Source of the DNA: Ascaphus truei | Taxonomy: Eukaryota; Chordata; Amphibia; Anura; Ascaphidae | Assembly: GCA_036426205.1 (NCBI GenBank) | Contig: WSYH01001182.1 | Coordinates: 1-64,000 of the forward strand | Direction of reading: 5' to 3' | DNA length: 64,000 nt | Part shown: one piece after another, positions 8,811 to 20,509 of the stretch | Layout: each line of letters begins with the position of its first letter | How positions within the stretch are numbered: the first letter of the stretch is position 1 | Program-made: the position numbers and the translations under genes | The notes under the pieces: model-generated | Database searches by the model: none | What the model was told of the DNA's origin: nothing | What the model saw: the letters and a program-made list of their open reading frames with translations, nothing else

Positions 8811-11800
8811 ATCTGGGGATATCTCTCCCAATCCTGGTCCCTGCCTTATTTCTACTTGCTCTCGTCCTCGCCTTCCACATGCAACTTCTACTCCTTCTGG
8901 TGTAAACCCCTCCAACCTCATACCCATCCCCTGCCACCCTCTCTCCTCTCTCCCTTTCTCCTGTGCCCTTTGGAATGCTCGCTCCCTCTCCAACAAGTTC
9001 TTCTCTGTGCATGACTTCTTTCTCTCTCACTCTCTGCTCCTATTTGCTATAACTGAGACATGGCTCACTCAGTCTGACTCTGCTCTGGAAGCTGCCCTCT
9101 CTTATGATGGCCTTTCCTTCTCCCACACTCTACGCCCTGATGGCAGTGGTGGAGGCGTGTGGCTCCTGCTCTCCTCTCTCTGCCACTACCGAACCGTTCC
9201 TATTCCTCCCTCTCTTGCTTTTCCGTCCTTTGAGGTTCACACAGTTCAGATCTTTTCTCCTCTCCCTGTCCATGTGGCGGTCATCTATCGCCAACTTCCT
9301 CTACTCATCCCCCTTCTGCCTTTCTCTCTCACTTTGAATCCTGGCTCTCTCTCTTGCTCTCCTCAGACTCCCCTGTTTTTCTCCCTGGGGACTTCAACTG
9401 CCACATTGATGACCCCTCTCTCCCTTGGGCTTCCCGCTTTCTCTCTCTAACCTCTTCTTTTGGCCTTCAACAGTGGACTGAAGCCAGCACCCACAAGGAT
9501 GGACACTACCTAGACCTGGTTTTCACTAAAAACTTCTCTCTCTCCGATTTCTCCATTCCCCTTTTCCTCTCTCTGACCATCACCTCATCTCATTTTCTCT
9601 CTCTCTCGCTTCTCTCCATCTCCATCTTGCCCTCATTTTTGCAGAAACCTGCGCTCTATTAACCTACCAGCTCTTGATTCCACTTTACGCTCCTCCTTCT
9701 CCTCTCTCAGTTCTGCTTCAGACCCTGACAACCTGGTCAGGAACTACAACTCTGCCTTATCTTCCTCTCTTGATCTTCATGCCCCGCTTTCTCTCTGCCG
9801 TCCTCGCCCTTCTAACCCCAGACCCTGGCTAAACTCCCACACACGCATGCTGCGTTCCTCCACTTGTTCCTCTGAACGCCTCTGGAGGAAATCTCATACA
9901 CTCGCAGACTCCATTCACTACAAATTTATGCTGTCCTATTTCAACACTGCCCTCTCTCAGGCTAAACAAACCTACTTTTCATCACTAATCAACACACACA
10001 AGTCTAACCCACGCCGACTCTTTTCTGTCTTTGACTCTCTACTCAGACCACCCTCGGCTGCCTCCTCTTCTTCCTCCATCTCACCTCAGGACTTTGCTGA
10101 CTTTTTTAAGGAAAAGGTGGAATCCATACATCAGAACATCCCATCTGTGGCCTCCTCCCATCCCACACTGCTTCTCAACTCTCCTCCTGCCTTTCTTGAC
10201 TCTTTTTCTGTTATCTCGGAGGAGGATGTGTCACTGCTGATCTCCTCTTCTCCCTCTACCACTTGCCCTCTTGATCACATTCCCTCCCATCTCCTAAAAC
10301 CTCTTGCTCCTTCTATAATCCCTATGCTCACACAGATATTTAACTCTTCCCTCTACTCTGGTACCTTTCCATCCTCCTTCAAGCATGCAACCGTTATACC
10401 ATTACTCAAAAACAGCAAGCTTGACCCTACCTGTCCTTCTAACTATCGACCTGTCTCCCTCCTGCCTTTTGCCTCCAAACTCCTTGAACGTCTTGTATTC
10501 TCTCGATTGCTACACTTTCTCAACACCTATTCTCTTCTAGACCCTCTACAATCTGGCTTCCGCACTGCTCACTCTACTGAAACAGCCCTCATTAAAATAA
10601 CTGACGACCTCCATGCTGCCAAATACAGAGGTCATTACACTCTGCTCATATTACTCGACCTCTCTGCAGCATTCGACACCGTGGACCACCCTCTTCTCCT
10701 TCACATTCTCCATACTTTGGGATTCATAACAAAGCTCTATCCTATATCTCCTCTTACATCTCCCATCATACTTTCAGTGTGTCTTTTGCTAACACCTCTC
10801 TGTGGGGGTACCCCAGGGTTCTGTCCTGGGACCTCTTCTCTTTTCACACTCTCTCTAGTTGATCTAATCACATCTTTTGGGTTTAAATATCACCTCTATG
10901 CTGATGACACACAAATTTACCTTTCAACCCCTGACCTTACACCTGCTATACAGACCAAAGTTTCTGAATGCCTCTCTGGAATATCATCCTGGATGGCCAT
11001 CCGCCGACTGAAACTTAACATGGCAAAAACAGAGCTCCTTATACTTCCTCCCAAACCTAGCCCTACTACCTCCTTCCACATTACTATTGGAAATACGATC
11101 ATTCACCCAGTAGCCCAGAACGCTGCCTAGGGGTTACACTTGATTCCTCTCTCTCATTCTCCTCTCATATTCAAAACATTTCTAAAACTTGTCGCTTTTT
11201 CCTCCAATATCACAAAGATACGCCATTTCCTCTGTTACTCGACTGCTAAAACTCTGACTCAGGCCCTCATTCTCTCACGTCTTGATTACTGCAACCTCCT
11301 GCTGTCTGGCCTTCCTGCCTCTCACCTGTCTCCCCTACAATCTATCCTAAACGCTGCTGCCAGAATCACTCTACTCTTTCCGAAATCTGTCTCCGCATCT
11401 CCCCTGCTGAAATCCCTCTCCTTGCTTCCGATCAAATCCTGTATCTCACACTCAATTCTCCTCACTTTTAAAGCTTTACATTCTTCTGCCCCTACTTACA
11501 TCTCAGCCCTAATTTCTCGCTATGCACCATCCCGACTCTTGCGTTCTTCTCAAGGATGTCTTCTTTCTACCCCCTTTGTATCTAAAGCTCTCTCCCGCCT
11601 TAAACCTTTCTCACTTTCTGCCCCACACCTCTGGAATGCCCTTCTCTTCAATACCCGACTAGCACCCTCTCTATCCACCTTTACGACCCACCTTAAGACA
11701 CATCTGCTTAAAGATACATATGAATAGCACTGGATAATCCTGGACACATGATACATAAAGCTTGGCCCCTTGCAGACGCACTTACTAGAATTTCCTCCTA

Positions 11801-12004
11801 CTGTCTCTGTACGTTCTCCCTACCTACCAATTAGATTGTAAGCTCCTTGGAGCAGGGACTCCTCTTCCTTGGTGTTGCTTTTGTGTCTGAGGCGCTTATT
11901 CCCATGACCTGATTTGTATTATTTGTTATTTATATGATATGTATTGCTGCTGTGAAGCGCTATGTGCATTTATGGTGCTATATAAATAAAGACATACAAT
12001 ACAA
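8811..12004 (+). mobile_element. L2-clade LINE, nearly full length but frame-broken
   Basis: Plus strand, in order: GDISPNPGP leader (8815-8841); endonuclease with LWNARSLSNKFF, ITETWL and, in another frame, LPGDFNCHIDD and HYLDLVFTKN (to about 9530); reverse transcriptase with SNYRPVSLLPF (10437), [13 protein letters not shown] (10552), [17 protein letters not shown] (10654) and [11 protein letters not shown] (10888); C-terminal region with [12 protein letters not shown] (11282) and HLWNALLF (11627); then a 3' tail ending tgctatataaataaagacat and a short acaata repeat. Frameshifts fall in the endonuclease, inside RT (a decayed VPQGSVLGP motif near 10805) and after 11130. RT-motif order and the tail are typical of vertebrate L2. 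Inactive copy. Confidence 0.9.
8815..8841 (+). other. 2A-like GDISPNPGP motif at the L2 leader
   Basis: Codons 8815-8841 read GDISPNPGP. The NPGP core needed for 2A ribosome skipping is kept, but the consensus Glu is Ser. The upstream Leu-rich stretch usually found is missing because the element starts here. Confidence 0.5.
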
Positions 12005-12200
12005 TGATGAGGGGGACTGTGGGAGATATGATGATGAGGGGGACTGGGGGAGATATGATGATGAGGGGGACTGGGGGAGATATGATGATGAAGAGGGGGA
12101 CTGAGGGAGATATGATGATGAGGGGTGCTGGGGGAGATATGATGATGATGGGACTGAGGGAATTATGTGATGATGAGGTGGGCTGGGGAGATATGGAGAC
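12005..12200 (+). repeat. GATATGATGATGAGG minisatellite, right half
   Basis: Seven or so units of gagatatgatgatgaggggg(a/t)ctggg continue the array interrupted by the L2 LINE. Confidence 0.9.
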
Positions 12201-12539
12201 AGAGTCAGAGAGCCAATATCTGGGAGCGATTACACTGGCGGGCTTTTCAAAAGTGCTTCTGTGTGAAAGAGCAATAACAATACAAACCGGAGCCTTTAAA
12301 GTCCAAAATAGGAACTATTGTGGAGTCCAAATTAGAGACAAAGTCCACTACAGGAGAGTCCAATCTTCAACTGCAGGCTCCACAGCAGGGATTTACATAC
12401 GTGATGCAAATGAGAAAAAAGAAAAGAAAAGAAAAACAATCATAGTGCAACAATGATAAATGCAAACATATAGGACTCACAAGACAAGACAAACACAAAA
12501 CAATGACAAGTAGGCTGACTAATATTAATAATAAGGAGT
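12201..12539. other. Unassigned spacer
   Basis: AT- and A-rich sequence between the minisatellite and the PLE 3' end. A gaaaagaaaagaaaaaca run is present. No gene signal. Confidence 0.3.
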
Positions 12540-13500
12540 ATATTTAATGAACAACTAAAAACGCTTGAAGCAGATTTCGGATCCGGTTGGTAAAACCGGA
12601 ATCCTACTTACAAGATGTCCAATATATATAAGCAGTGATGCACGGTGATGGAACTCCGGCAGCAGCTATTCGTAGACTCGTGGCAATCAGGCAGATGCTC
12701 CGATCACTTCCTGGGTTCTGTATCCGGATGTACGTCACAATGGGTTGGTCTCCGGTTTCTCCTGGTGCTTGCTGCCACTCCGTTGCCGGAAGTGCGTCAT
12801 GGGAGGCGGGACAAATGTTCGAAACTCCCTTCTCCTGCTCAAATATCTGGAAAAACTCCTGTATGGCTCTGCTGACAAGCTAGTACTCTCTCTTCCAACT
12901 GCCCAACGCGTTTCGTGCGCATGCGCACTTCATCAGGGGTTGATTGGACACAACACATGTAATCATTATATACTAGCAGGGTGGACGCCATTGGATAAAG
13001 AATAAAATCAATAAAACAATCGAATGACGCAGTACCTTACTTGATTGATCTAAACCTCTGTCAGTCATGTGTTGTGTTAAACACACAGCCTACCTAACAT
13101 ACTACACAGACACAATAAAAACAACCATAAAACATATGACAAACAGAAAATGCACTTAATGACTCTTATGAAATAAAACAATACTCAATGTTATAACTGA
13201 TCTTCAAGTATAACAGCAAAACATATATAATGTACATAAAATTGCACTCAAATGGAGGGATAGAAATCAAATGACATGCTAGGTGTAAGAACCATTTAAA
13301 ATGCTTATACTAGTTGATAAATGTATATAAAATAAGATCTATTAGTTTCTTAATTAATTAGATTAAATATTGTTATAGAGAAACTATTTTAAAAAAAATT
13401 ATTTTAAAACACTTATTTTAAAAAAACACCTAGTTCAAAATCAATATTGAGACCATTGGGGGAGAGTGTCTTCAACTCATAGATCCAATAGGCTTCACGC
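12540..13500 (-). mobile_element. Penelope-like element, 3' fragment (GIY-YIG end and 3' UTR)
   Basis: The minus strand from 13500 to 13413 encodes QREAYWIYELKTLSPNGLN and DFELGVFL, the C-terminal end of the GIY-YIG endonuclease seen in the fuller PLE at 44570-44660 (MYWIHRLNTLIPNGLN, DFELAPFL). AT-rich 3' sequence follows, then a hammerhead-like fold at 12948-12894 and GC-richer sequence to about 12540. Upstream coding sequence is lost at about 13500, where unrelated sequence begins. Confidence 0.75.
12894..12948 (-). ncRNA. Hammerhead ribozyme-like motif A (PLE 3' region)
   Basis: Minus strand: stem I 5' side CCAA..CCC, core CTGATGA (12936-12930), A, stem II GTGCG-CATG-CGCAC (12928-12915), GAAA (12914-12911), minimal stem III CGCG (12910-12907), cleavage-site UU (12906-12905), stem I 3' side GGG..TTGG. 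All invariant hammerhead positions (CUGANGA, GAAA, UH) are present. Known: PLEs encode minimal type I hammerheads with a tiny stem III thought to work as dimers. Activity is inferred. Confidence 0.75.
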
Positions 13501-14099
13501 TGTGTGAAAGAGCTACACGCCATTAGAGAAGCACTGGAGAAGCCCAGCCAGTGGAGCAAGCTAGCTAGCACCTGACGGAGACACAGCAGAGCGGGAGATT
13601 CAAAAGTGCTTTGTGCTGGATAGCACTGAGAGAAGCACTGAAAACCCTGAGACATGGAGCAGACAGGGTAAACTTTCCTGAAGCGGGTGCCCTGCAGCTA
13701 GTTTAGACTAGGGACACCCACCCAGACCCGCAGTGGGTATCATCTGACCACTGGTGTAGCAATCACAAACGAAGCTTGATTAGCAAACGCCCCAAAGATA
13801 ATTAATGTGTTCATTTGAAGCATTTAAATGTTATAATTTTTATTTATGTATATTTAGATGGAGCTTAACAAAGGATCATGGTGGTCCGAAACGTCTCCCG
13901 TTTTTTCTCTATGATTGACCAGATGGTATAAATACATTATATACTTAATTTCATCAGGTGAGTGCTGCAGATTCCTTTCTTCATATATACTCCACAGGAC
14001 TGGTTAGCAATCCGGGCCCTTCTGGTTGCACCCCACACAAAGCTAAGTATGTTTTTTTTTAATATACTTTTGTGTGCTCCAGACATGTATATATACATA
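13501..14099. other. Unassigned sequence with a possible degenerate PLE end
   Basis: No ORF of interest. At 13868-13905 a ggtggtccgaaacgtctcc stretch resembles the GAAAC half of PLE terminal sequences, but no CUGANGA partner is found. Confidence 0.3.
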
Positions 14100-14760
14100 T
14101 GTAACGGTGTTCCTCCCCCCACCCCCCAATCGCAGATAGAGGCCATTACAGGGTGTGTGTGGTGCTGACCTGCTGGTAACAAGAGGGCTGAGTCGTCCGC
14201 GATGACTTTGGGACACAGGAACAGGCTTCTGGGGTCCATACCCCAAATAATACTTAGCAGTGCAGAGCCCCCATCTGCCGTAGCTCCAGGGATTATGGAG
14301 ATGATCTCCCACGGTAGAACATGTACTCTCCCCCCAGTTAGATCACACTCCAGGCCGGAGGTACAGTATATTGCAAACAGGAATGGTTTATTAACTACAT
14401 ACTTTGCAGTAACAATATAGCTACACAGCAGTCTTCTGCCGTATACAGTCTCTTTAGATCAGCTCTCACTGGAGATGGTCCCTGGACTGTCACTACAGGC
14501 CAATGGCACCAGTAGCCATCCTAGCTCTTCCCCACCTCCATAGCAAAGGCAGAGGTATAATCACACTCACTCCTCCTCGCAGGGAAGAGCACAGGGGTAG
14601 GTCCCAATCTCAGGCTACCAAACGTGTGACCTGCCTTCCTCAGAGGAAAGGAACAACCTCCAAATTTGTCCCAGGTTCAACAGGATGTACCACCCCCTGC
14701 TGTCACTCAAGTGCAGTACCAAGGTGAAGGGGAAAACCCCATACCAAATACTGCCCATCC
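14100..14760. mobile_element. Possible solo LTR or LTR fragment
   Basis: The segment opens with TGTAACGGTGTTCC, like LTRs elsewhere in the window, and is GC-richer than its flanks, with no ORF. A CA terminus and target duplication could not be fixed, so the call rests on the start and composition alone. Confidence 0.3.
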
Positions 14761-15664
14761 TGTAAATACCAGGGTTTACTGCCAGCCCATTGGGAAGAAT
14801 ATGTAAAATGGTACATTTTTTAAAATAAATGCACATCAAGGAGTGATGCATATCAAGGATAAAAGTTATTATAGCTTTTAGAGATAATATTCTATGCATT
14901 ACCAGCCAGTGAGTCCGAGGAGAAGAAGCAATGGAGAAGATGCACATGATGTGCAGCTTCTCATAACCACCAGATCATATCCTTTCAGCCGGCTAGAGTC
15001 CAGGAAACCCCTGTTAATAATCCAGCACCTCTCCAAACAGCAGTCCAAGGCAGCTTACTTGCTCTAGTCCCTACGCTCGCTGCACACATAGCGGATTACA
15101 CACTCCATCCAGCACATCACTTGTGATCCAATGTGCTATCAAGGGGAATGTCTGAGAGTGCTTTCAGGCACATATAAGTACCCAAGCATTGCTAGGCTAC
15201 CACTAGGTAAAAATGAATGTAATTATCCTCCAGGGCCACCTATGGGGGAGATCTTGGAAAAGAGTCCTAGGCCCTGCTGCTTCTGGGGGCCCAGCTGGAT
15301 GATTCCAGAACTCTGGGGCCGGGACTCTACTGTACTGTGTATTGTCGACTATATTATTAATAATAACAACAGTCAATTCAGTTCAAGGACTGCAATTAAA
15401 AAGGTGGAATGCGTGAGCATGAAGAGGGAGGAGGGGTCACTAACCTCCAAGTTGCTTTACCAACTAAAAATAACAAACACACACAGCCCCTGTGAACTCA
15501 GAACCTAAATCCATCAAATCATATGTATTGTGTCAAAGATAGTGCTACTAAGATTGTGACCTCATATATAGAACAAAAGACAAAAAGGCCTAGTCCTACA
15601 TCTAATTTGACAAATTATATAATTAAATACTTATCTGTAAATCTTCTCATGAACAAGGGTCATT
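14761..15664. other. No gene seen
   Basis: Mixed-composition sequence with no recognisable coding or repeat signature. Confidence 0.3.
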
Positions 15665-15666
15665 TA

Positions 15667-16107
15667 CAGATGCAGCGGCCGTTATCCGAACATTTTACGA
15701 TTTGTATTCCTGGGCATACCCAGGTAGTACCGCATGATTTCTTCAAACTTTCCCGCGTTGAGACGCGTCTACTAGTGTTTTTATCGGGTGCTGTTGTCTT
15801 AAAACCTAAAAATCTAAGTGCATTCAACCTGTCTTTTATTGCCGTACAGTTCTGCAAGTGTGTGTGTGTGTAAGTGTAATTTGAAGATTAACGTTGCGAG
15901 TTCATACTGTATACTGTACATGGGAAAGAAGTCCTTTCTGAGGCTCCTTAGCCATACACAAATCCTCTAACTGTAGAAGATTATGGGCGTGAGTGGCGGC
16001 ATTCACGGCAGCGTTCACGGAAGAATAACGAGTGAATGCCACGTGGAATACAGCAGAGTTCACGAAAACGGCTCCGTGAAATGTTCGGATAACTGCCGCT
16101 GCATCTG
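15667..16107. mobile_element. 441-bp MITE with TA target duplication
   Basis: Inverted ends: left CAGATGCAGCGGC then GTTATCCGAACA; right end reverse complement CAGATGCAGCGGC then GTTATCCGAACA, about 30 bp with one or two mismatches. TA flanks both sides (15665-15666 and 16108-16109). No ORF spans it. TA duplication fits Tc1/mariner or ISL2EU-like elements; superfamily unassigned. Confidence 0.75.
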
Positions 16108-16109
16108 TA

Positions 16110-17056
16110 GTTCACCAGCAACAACAGCAACACAGACAGGAAAATAAGAGGACACTGAGTGAAATTAGCAAGAGTATCATATATTCTCTCTCTTTCTCTC
16201 TCCAGCCGGCATGGGTGCAGCGAGGTGTGGCGTGACACATGTTTTCTACACTTATCTGCAACCGTTCCGTGGCTCCGCTACGGTCAGCCAGAATAATTAT
16301 TTGTGCTTTTTTTAAAAATGTTATTGCAGTTCATTACATGGCGAGCAGGTGGTGCACTAAATACCTTTGCCTATAATACGTGGTAACTGCAAGTATCTTA
16401 CAATGTTTCATTTTTTTAAATTTTTTATTAAAGATGATTAACGTTTCAGAGAGCGCTGTCTACAATATGTCCTGTTCCCAAAAAGCGTGAAATAAAAACA
16501 TTTAGAAATTGAAAGAAAATAAATATTAATATTACACAAACATGCATACAGTAGCATTTTCAATGCAGTATTGGCTGGCACACTTTTTCAGTGAATTTCC
16601 TCTTAATAGGAAAGTGTGTGAGTAATGTACAGTATATGCCTTTGTGTTGGTTATCCAGTATATGATTTATCTATGCACCCAAAATGATTTTCGCTTTATT
16701 TCATTTTTTTAATTTTTTTTTTAAAGGTTGTCGCATTGCACACCATGTAATTGGAATGCTAAATCCAGAGCTTGTGTCTTTTCTTTCGATGCTCATGCGT
16801 GGTAAGTGTGTAGCAAGGTGTGGGAGGTGCAGGTTAAGGTCTCTGTTTTGTCTCTTGATACTACCAATTTGAACAGCGACAATGAGACAAGGCATTATTG
16901 CACTGTGTTGAATTTAATAAAAGATTATTAAAGTTTCCCAGAGCGCTGGCCACAATATATCTAATCTATCTATTACTGCACATCTTGTATAATGCATGCA
17001 CAGCACTGCTGATATTAAAAAAAAAAAAATTATCCAAGAAAGAAAAGTCTACAGAG
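16110..17056. other. AT-rich sequence with a local duplication; upstream of the gag-like ORF
   Basis: Two similar stretches, 16425-16470 and 16917-16960, share the pattern ttaaag...cagagcgctg.cacaatat, suggesting an old local duplication. No 5' LTR matching 20478-21120 was found. Confidence 0.35.
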
Positions 17057-20000
17057 ATGCCTGTGAGAGCTACAACCTCTACAAGCAAAATATGCCCACC
17101 TGTAGGACTACCACAATTGGGGGTTCTAGCAAATACAGTGGCAACCGCTGCAATAGCGCCTCCTGAGGTCAGGAAGAAAATTACACCTGATAGCCTAAAA
17201 ATAGAGGACAAGATGCAGCGTTCCTGTAATGAACCCTACCCCACGGAAGAGTGGCCCTTCCAGTCCAATAAAGAGGAAGACATCTCTTACGGGGAACCCG
17301 AACCGAGTCACACCCACAAAACACCCCAAGAATGGTGGTGGTGCCTGAACTCGGCACGAACAGAAAAGACCGCTCCCTTTGATGACGAATATGATCAACA
17401 GGAGACAGAGTGGGAGCAGCAGATCACCCAATCTTCCAATATTTCTGTCAGCTAAAGCAACTGCAAGAAAATCCTGGCGTATATAATGAAGCTGCTAAAA
17501 TTTCAAATGAAGATGGAGACCCCAATATCCCTGAAGGGACAGTGTCATCCAAATCAAAAAGGCGGAAAAAGAAAAGGAAAAGCAGTTCTTCACTTACCGT
17601 GGAAGGAACAGACACGTCCGCAGATCCTGTGGAGGAAAAGGGGTACCGAGTTGCCCTGCAGCCTAGAGAAAATGGAGAGAAAAAGGGTGAAATGTCCTCG
17701 GGTGCGTCACTCTGCTTGCGGCTCCACGACGTATAAAACGTATAAAATGGAAGAAAAAAAGGGGAGGGCCACAGTAAGGAAAACAGCACACAAAATACTA
17801 TGCACACTTTTCATTAAGATAGGGAGAGTGGGGGGGGGGCGGAAGACGAGGGGGAGGATATTGGAATCACACTTTTTGGGTGGAGACACAACTCACATCA
17901 AATCTCTTGTATCTTGAGCAGATGTCTCCTCCTCTGTATGTGATTGGGTGAGTTGTAGGTGAGGAAATGCCTTCTGATATCTTCAGAAAAGGCTCGTGTG
18001 CTTCCTGCACCACTTTATTTCTTCATCTTCTCTTTCCCGGAAGTGGAGACACTGACTACATCCAGCTCACAGCTCTGTGAGCATGCGCAGTAGGACATCG
18101 AGCTGTGAGCTGGATGTAGTCAGTGTTCCACTTCCGGGAGAGGAAGATGAAGAAATAAAGTGGTGCAGGAAGCACACAGGAGCCTTTTCTGAAGATATCA
18201 GAAGGCATTTCCTCACCTACAACTCACCCAATCACATACAGAGGAGGAGACATCTGCTCAAGATACAAGAGATTTGATGTGAGTGTGTCTCCACCCAAAA
18301 AGTGTGATTCCAATATCTCTCCTCCCTCGTCTTCCGCCCCTCCCCCCCACTCTCCCTATCTTAATGAAGAAGTGTGCATAGTATTTTGTGTGCTGTTTTC
18401 CTTACTGTGGCCCTCCCCTTTTTCTCTTCCATTTTATACGTTTTATACGTCGTGGAGCCGCAAGCAGAGTGACGCGCCCGAGGACATTTCACCCTTTTTC
18501 TACCCATATTCATACAGAGGTTGGTGAATCACCTCTGAAAGACTCAGGCAGCGGAACTGCATTGTGGAAAGGACTGAAGCTACACATTGAATAGTAGGCA
18601 AAAATAATTCTGGTGCAAATTTTCCCTCTTTTTCTAGAGAAAATGGAGAATTCGTCCCACGGTTAACCGAATATCCAGAGGTCCCAAGGCAGAAGTTGTG
18701 TACCCCAAAGAAGTGTCTGTCCGGTGCCAACAGTGAGGAACCCTCAACTAGTCATCCCAGGGAAGCGGAGACGTAACCAGTGAGTGACGATCCCTTGACC
18801 AGCCTGAAGACGCCCTGAAAATTGCCAGGCATGACTGTGATCTGCTCTGTGAAGAATTAGGAAGAGAGAGAAAAAATAATGCTGAGCTACAGAAGACTGT
18901 GCTCGCAATTTACTCTGCGGCCAAGACCGAATTGGAGGATCTCAAGACTGAGCTAGATACTGCAAAGGCTACTATCTCCGCCATGGATGAAAAGCAAAGC
19001 CAATCTGATAAAATGGTGGCTACGCTAAAGCGGAAGTATGAGGAGGCACTGAAGCAGATGGCAGTCTTCCAGCAAGAGGTTCACACTCTTTGTATAGAGC
19101 TTGATGCCTCACATCATGAGAGCAACAGCTTCTGCACAGACCTGGAGGTTTCCAGAAAGGAACTACACAGTCTCACTGAGGAGCTGGACATTGCTAAAGA
19201 AACTATTGGTAATCTTGGTACAGTTCTCAAAGTCTCTCAGAAGGAGCTTCAGACCCTCAACCTAGAGAAGGAAGTCTCACGCCAGGAGATTGTCATTCTC
19301 AAAGCAGATGTGCGTAAATGGAAGGAGGACTGCAAAGAAGCCCTGAAGAATACAGAGACTGAAAAAGGAGAAAGTTCAAGATTAAAAAGAAAAAACTTAA
19401 AACTGAAAGAAGACAATTTTCAGTTAAAAGAAGAAGTCAAGGAAAAGTTTGACGCAGAGCACCGACTGAAGAACCAACTGCAAGGTCTGCGTACACACCT
19501 CCAGTATGCTGAGGAGAAGCAGCAAACGCTACAGGAAGAAAAACTGCAGGCTGCTAAAGAGGTACAAGCGCTGCAGGAATGTCTGAATACCCAGTACGTC
19601 CCCACAGAGCAGTATGAGGAGCTAAAGGCCACGCTGCATGTCTTCAGAGCATCGTTGGAAGCAGAGCTTTGATACCAGGTGACTCTGTATGAGAGGGAGC
19701 GTGAGAAGGCTCAGAAACTGGAGCAAGAGCTGGAGAGACAGAGAGACTGTTCCATCCCCTTGAGTCAGTACACCAAGGAGAAAACAGACGCAGCGGCAAC
19801 ATTGACGACAACAATTACAGAGCTCCAGAATATGAAGGCGACGCTGATACAGATTCCTCCAATACGGAAAAAGGTATTGGCTCTGCCCAAGCACCAGTAT
19901 CCCACAGTAACTAATGCCCGTAAGGACAAGGGTACAGTGAGAGTTGGGGACTCCATGCAACTTCAAAACAAAATTACGAAGTTTGAACCACCAAAGAAAG

Positions 20001-20509
20001 CACTAGCCAAACCTACAGCTGCCCAACAGGCAACAAACAGAGGTAGGAGTGCAGAATCAAAGCCAGAAGAATTCGTAGCTGAAGAAGCTGAACTGGCGAC
20101 TCCGTGGTGTGCAGAAGCTGCAGAAAGACCACTTCAAGAGCAGATAACTCTAAGGGCTAGTCCTAACTGCTCTACAACTGTTGCCATACACTTTGTCTAC
20201 AAAAAGAGGAGTGCCCGACGCAACAGAAATCTCAGGACCGCGCACGCGATAAAAATACTTTACGTGGAAAAAGTCCTCCTCGAGCAACTGAGGAGTGCTG
20301 ATCTCAAGCATCTTCGGGAGGAGACAAAAATAAACTGGAGAAAGAGCTCCAATCCCAGCGGGACAGAGGGTTCTCTTCCTCCATCCACTCTCATTCAAGT
20401 CACAGAGATATCTATAATGAGAGTGGAAGGATGGGCTTTGGCCGTGGTAAGCCCGAGCTTCCCACAAACAGGGGAGGTGTGTAACAGGGGACTTATCCCT
20501 GTTCAGTAA
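17057..20509 (+). pseudogene. Gag-like coiled-coil ORF of an LTR retroelement, frame-broken
   Basis: Coding-like segments: MPVRATTSTSK from 17057; a Lys/Ser-rich part to about 17678; then, after an inserted palindrome, a long coiled coil from about 18787 to 20100 (heptad-rich, e.g. ELEDLKTELDTAKATISAMD, EEKQQTLQEEKLQAAKEVQAL) followed by a basic tail. A TGA at 19670-19672 interrupts an otherwise open frame running to 20509. Other frame changes fall near 17440 and 18775. The ORF ends next to a purine tract (ggggagg) and an LTR start at 20478, so position and order fit a retroelement gag. No zinc knuckle, protease, RT or integrase is seen. A host coiled-coil retrocopy is the alternative, but the LTR context argues against it. 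Confidence 0.6.
17679..18633. mobile_element. Insertion dominated by a 0.8-kb near-perfect palindrome
   Basis: Arms 17679-18074 and 18101-18500 are inverted copies with a few substitutions and small indels around a 26-nt spacer. A 133-bp tail follows. A 16-bp direct repeat, ctagagaaaatggaga, lies at 17663-17678 and 18634-18649, so the 955-bp unit looks like an insertion with target-site duplication into the gag-like ORF. It could be a fold-back element or a retroposed hairpin. Confidence 0.7.

Noticed and set aside
13501..13655. N-terminal part of a minus-strand frame joined to the PLE C-terminus (MSQGFQ...)
   Set aside because: Only the part after 13500 matches PLE protein. The upstream part has no similarity to PLE and is a chance open frame.
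13868..13905. Possible sixth hammerhead around ggtccgaaacgtctcc
   Set aside because: The GAAAC half is present but no CUGANGA core lies at the right distance.
17707..18527. Open frames in the palindrome arms (Pro/Ser/Phe-rich)
   Set aside because: The same sequence is open in both orientations because of the inverted repeat; no domain or splice context.
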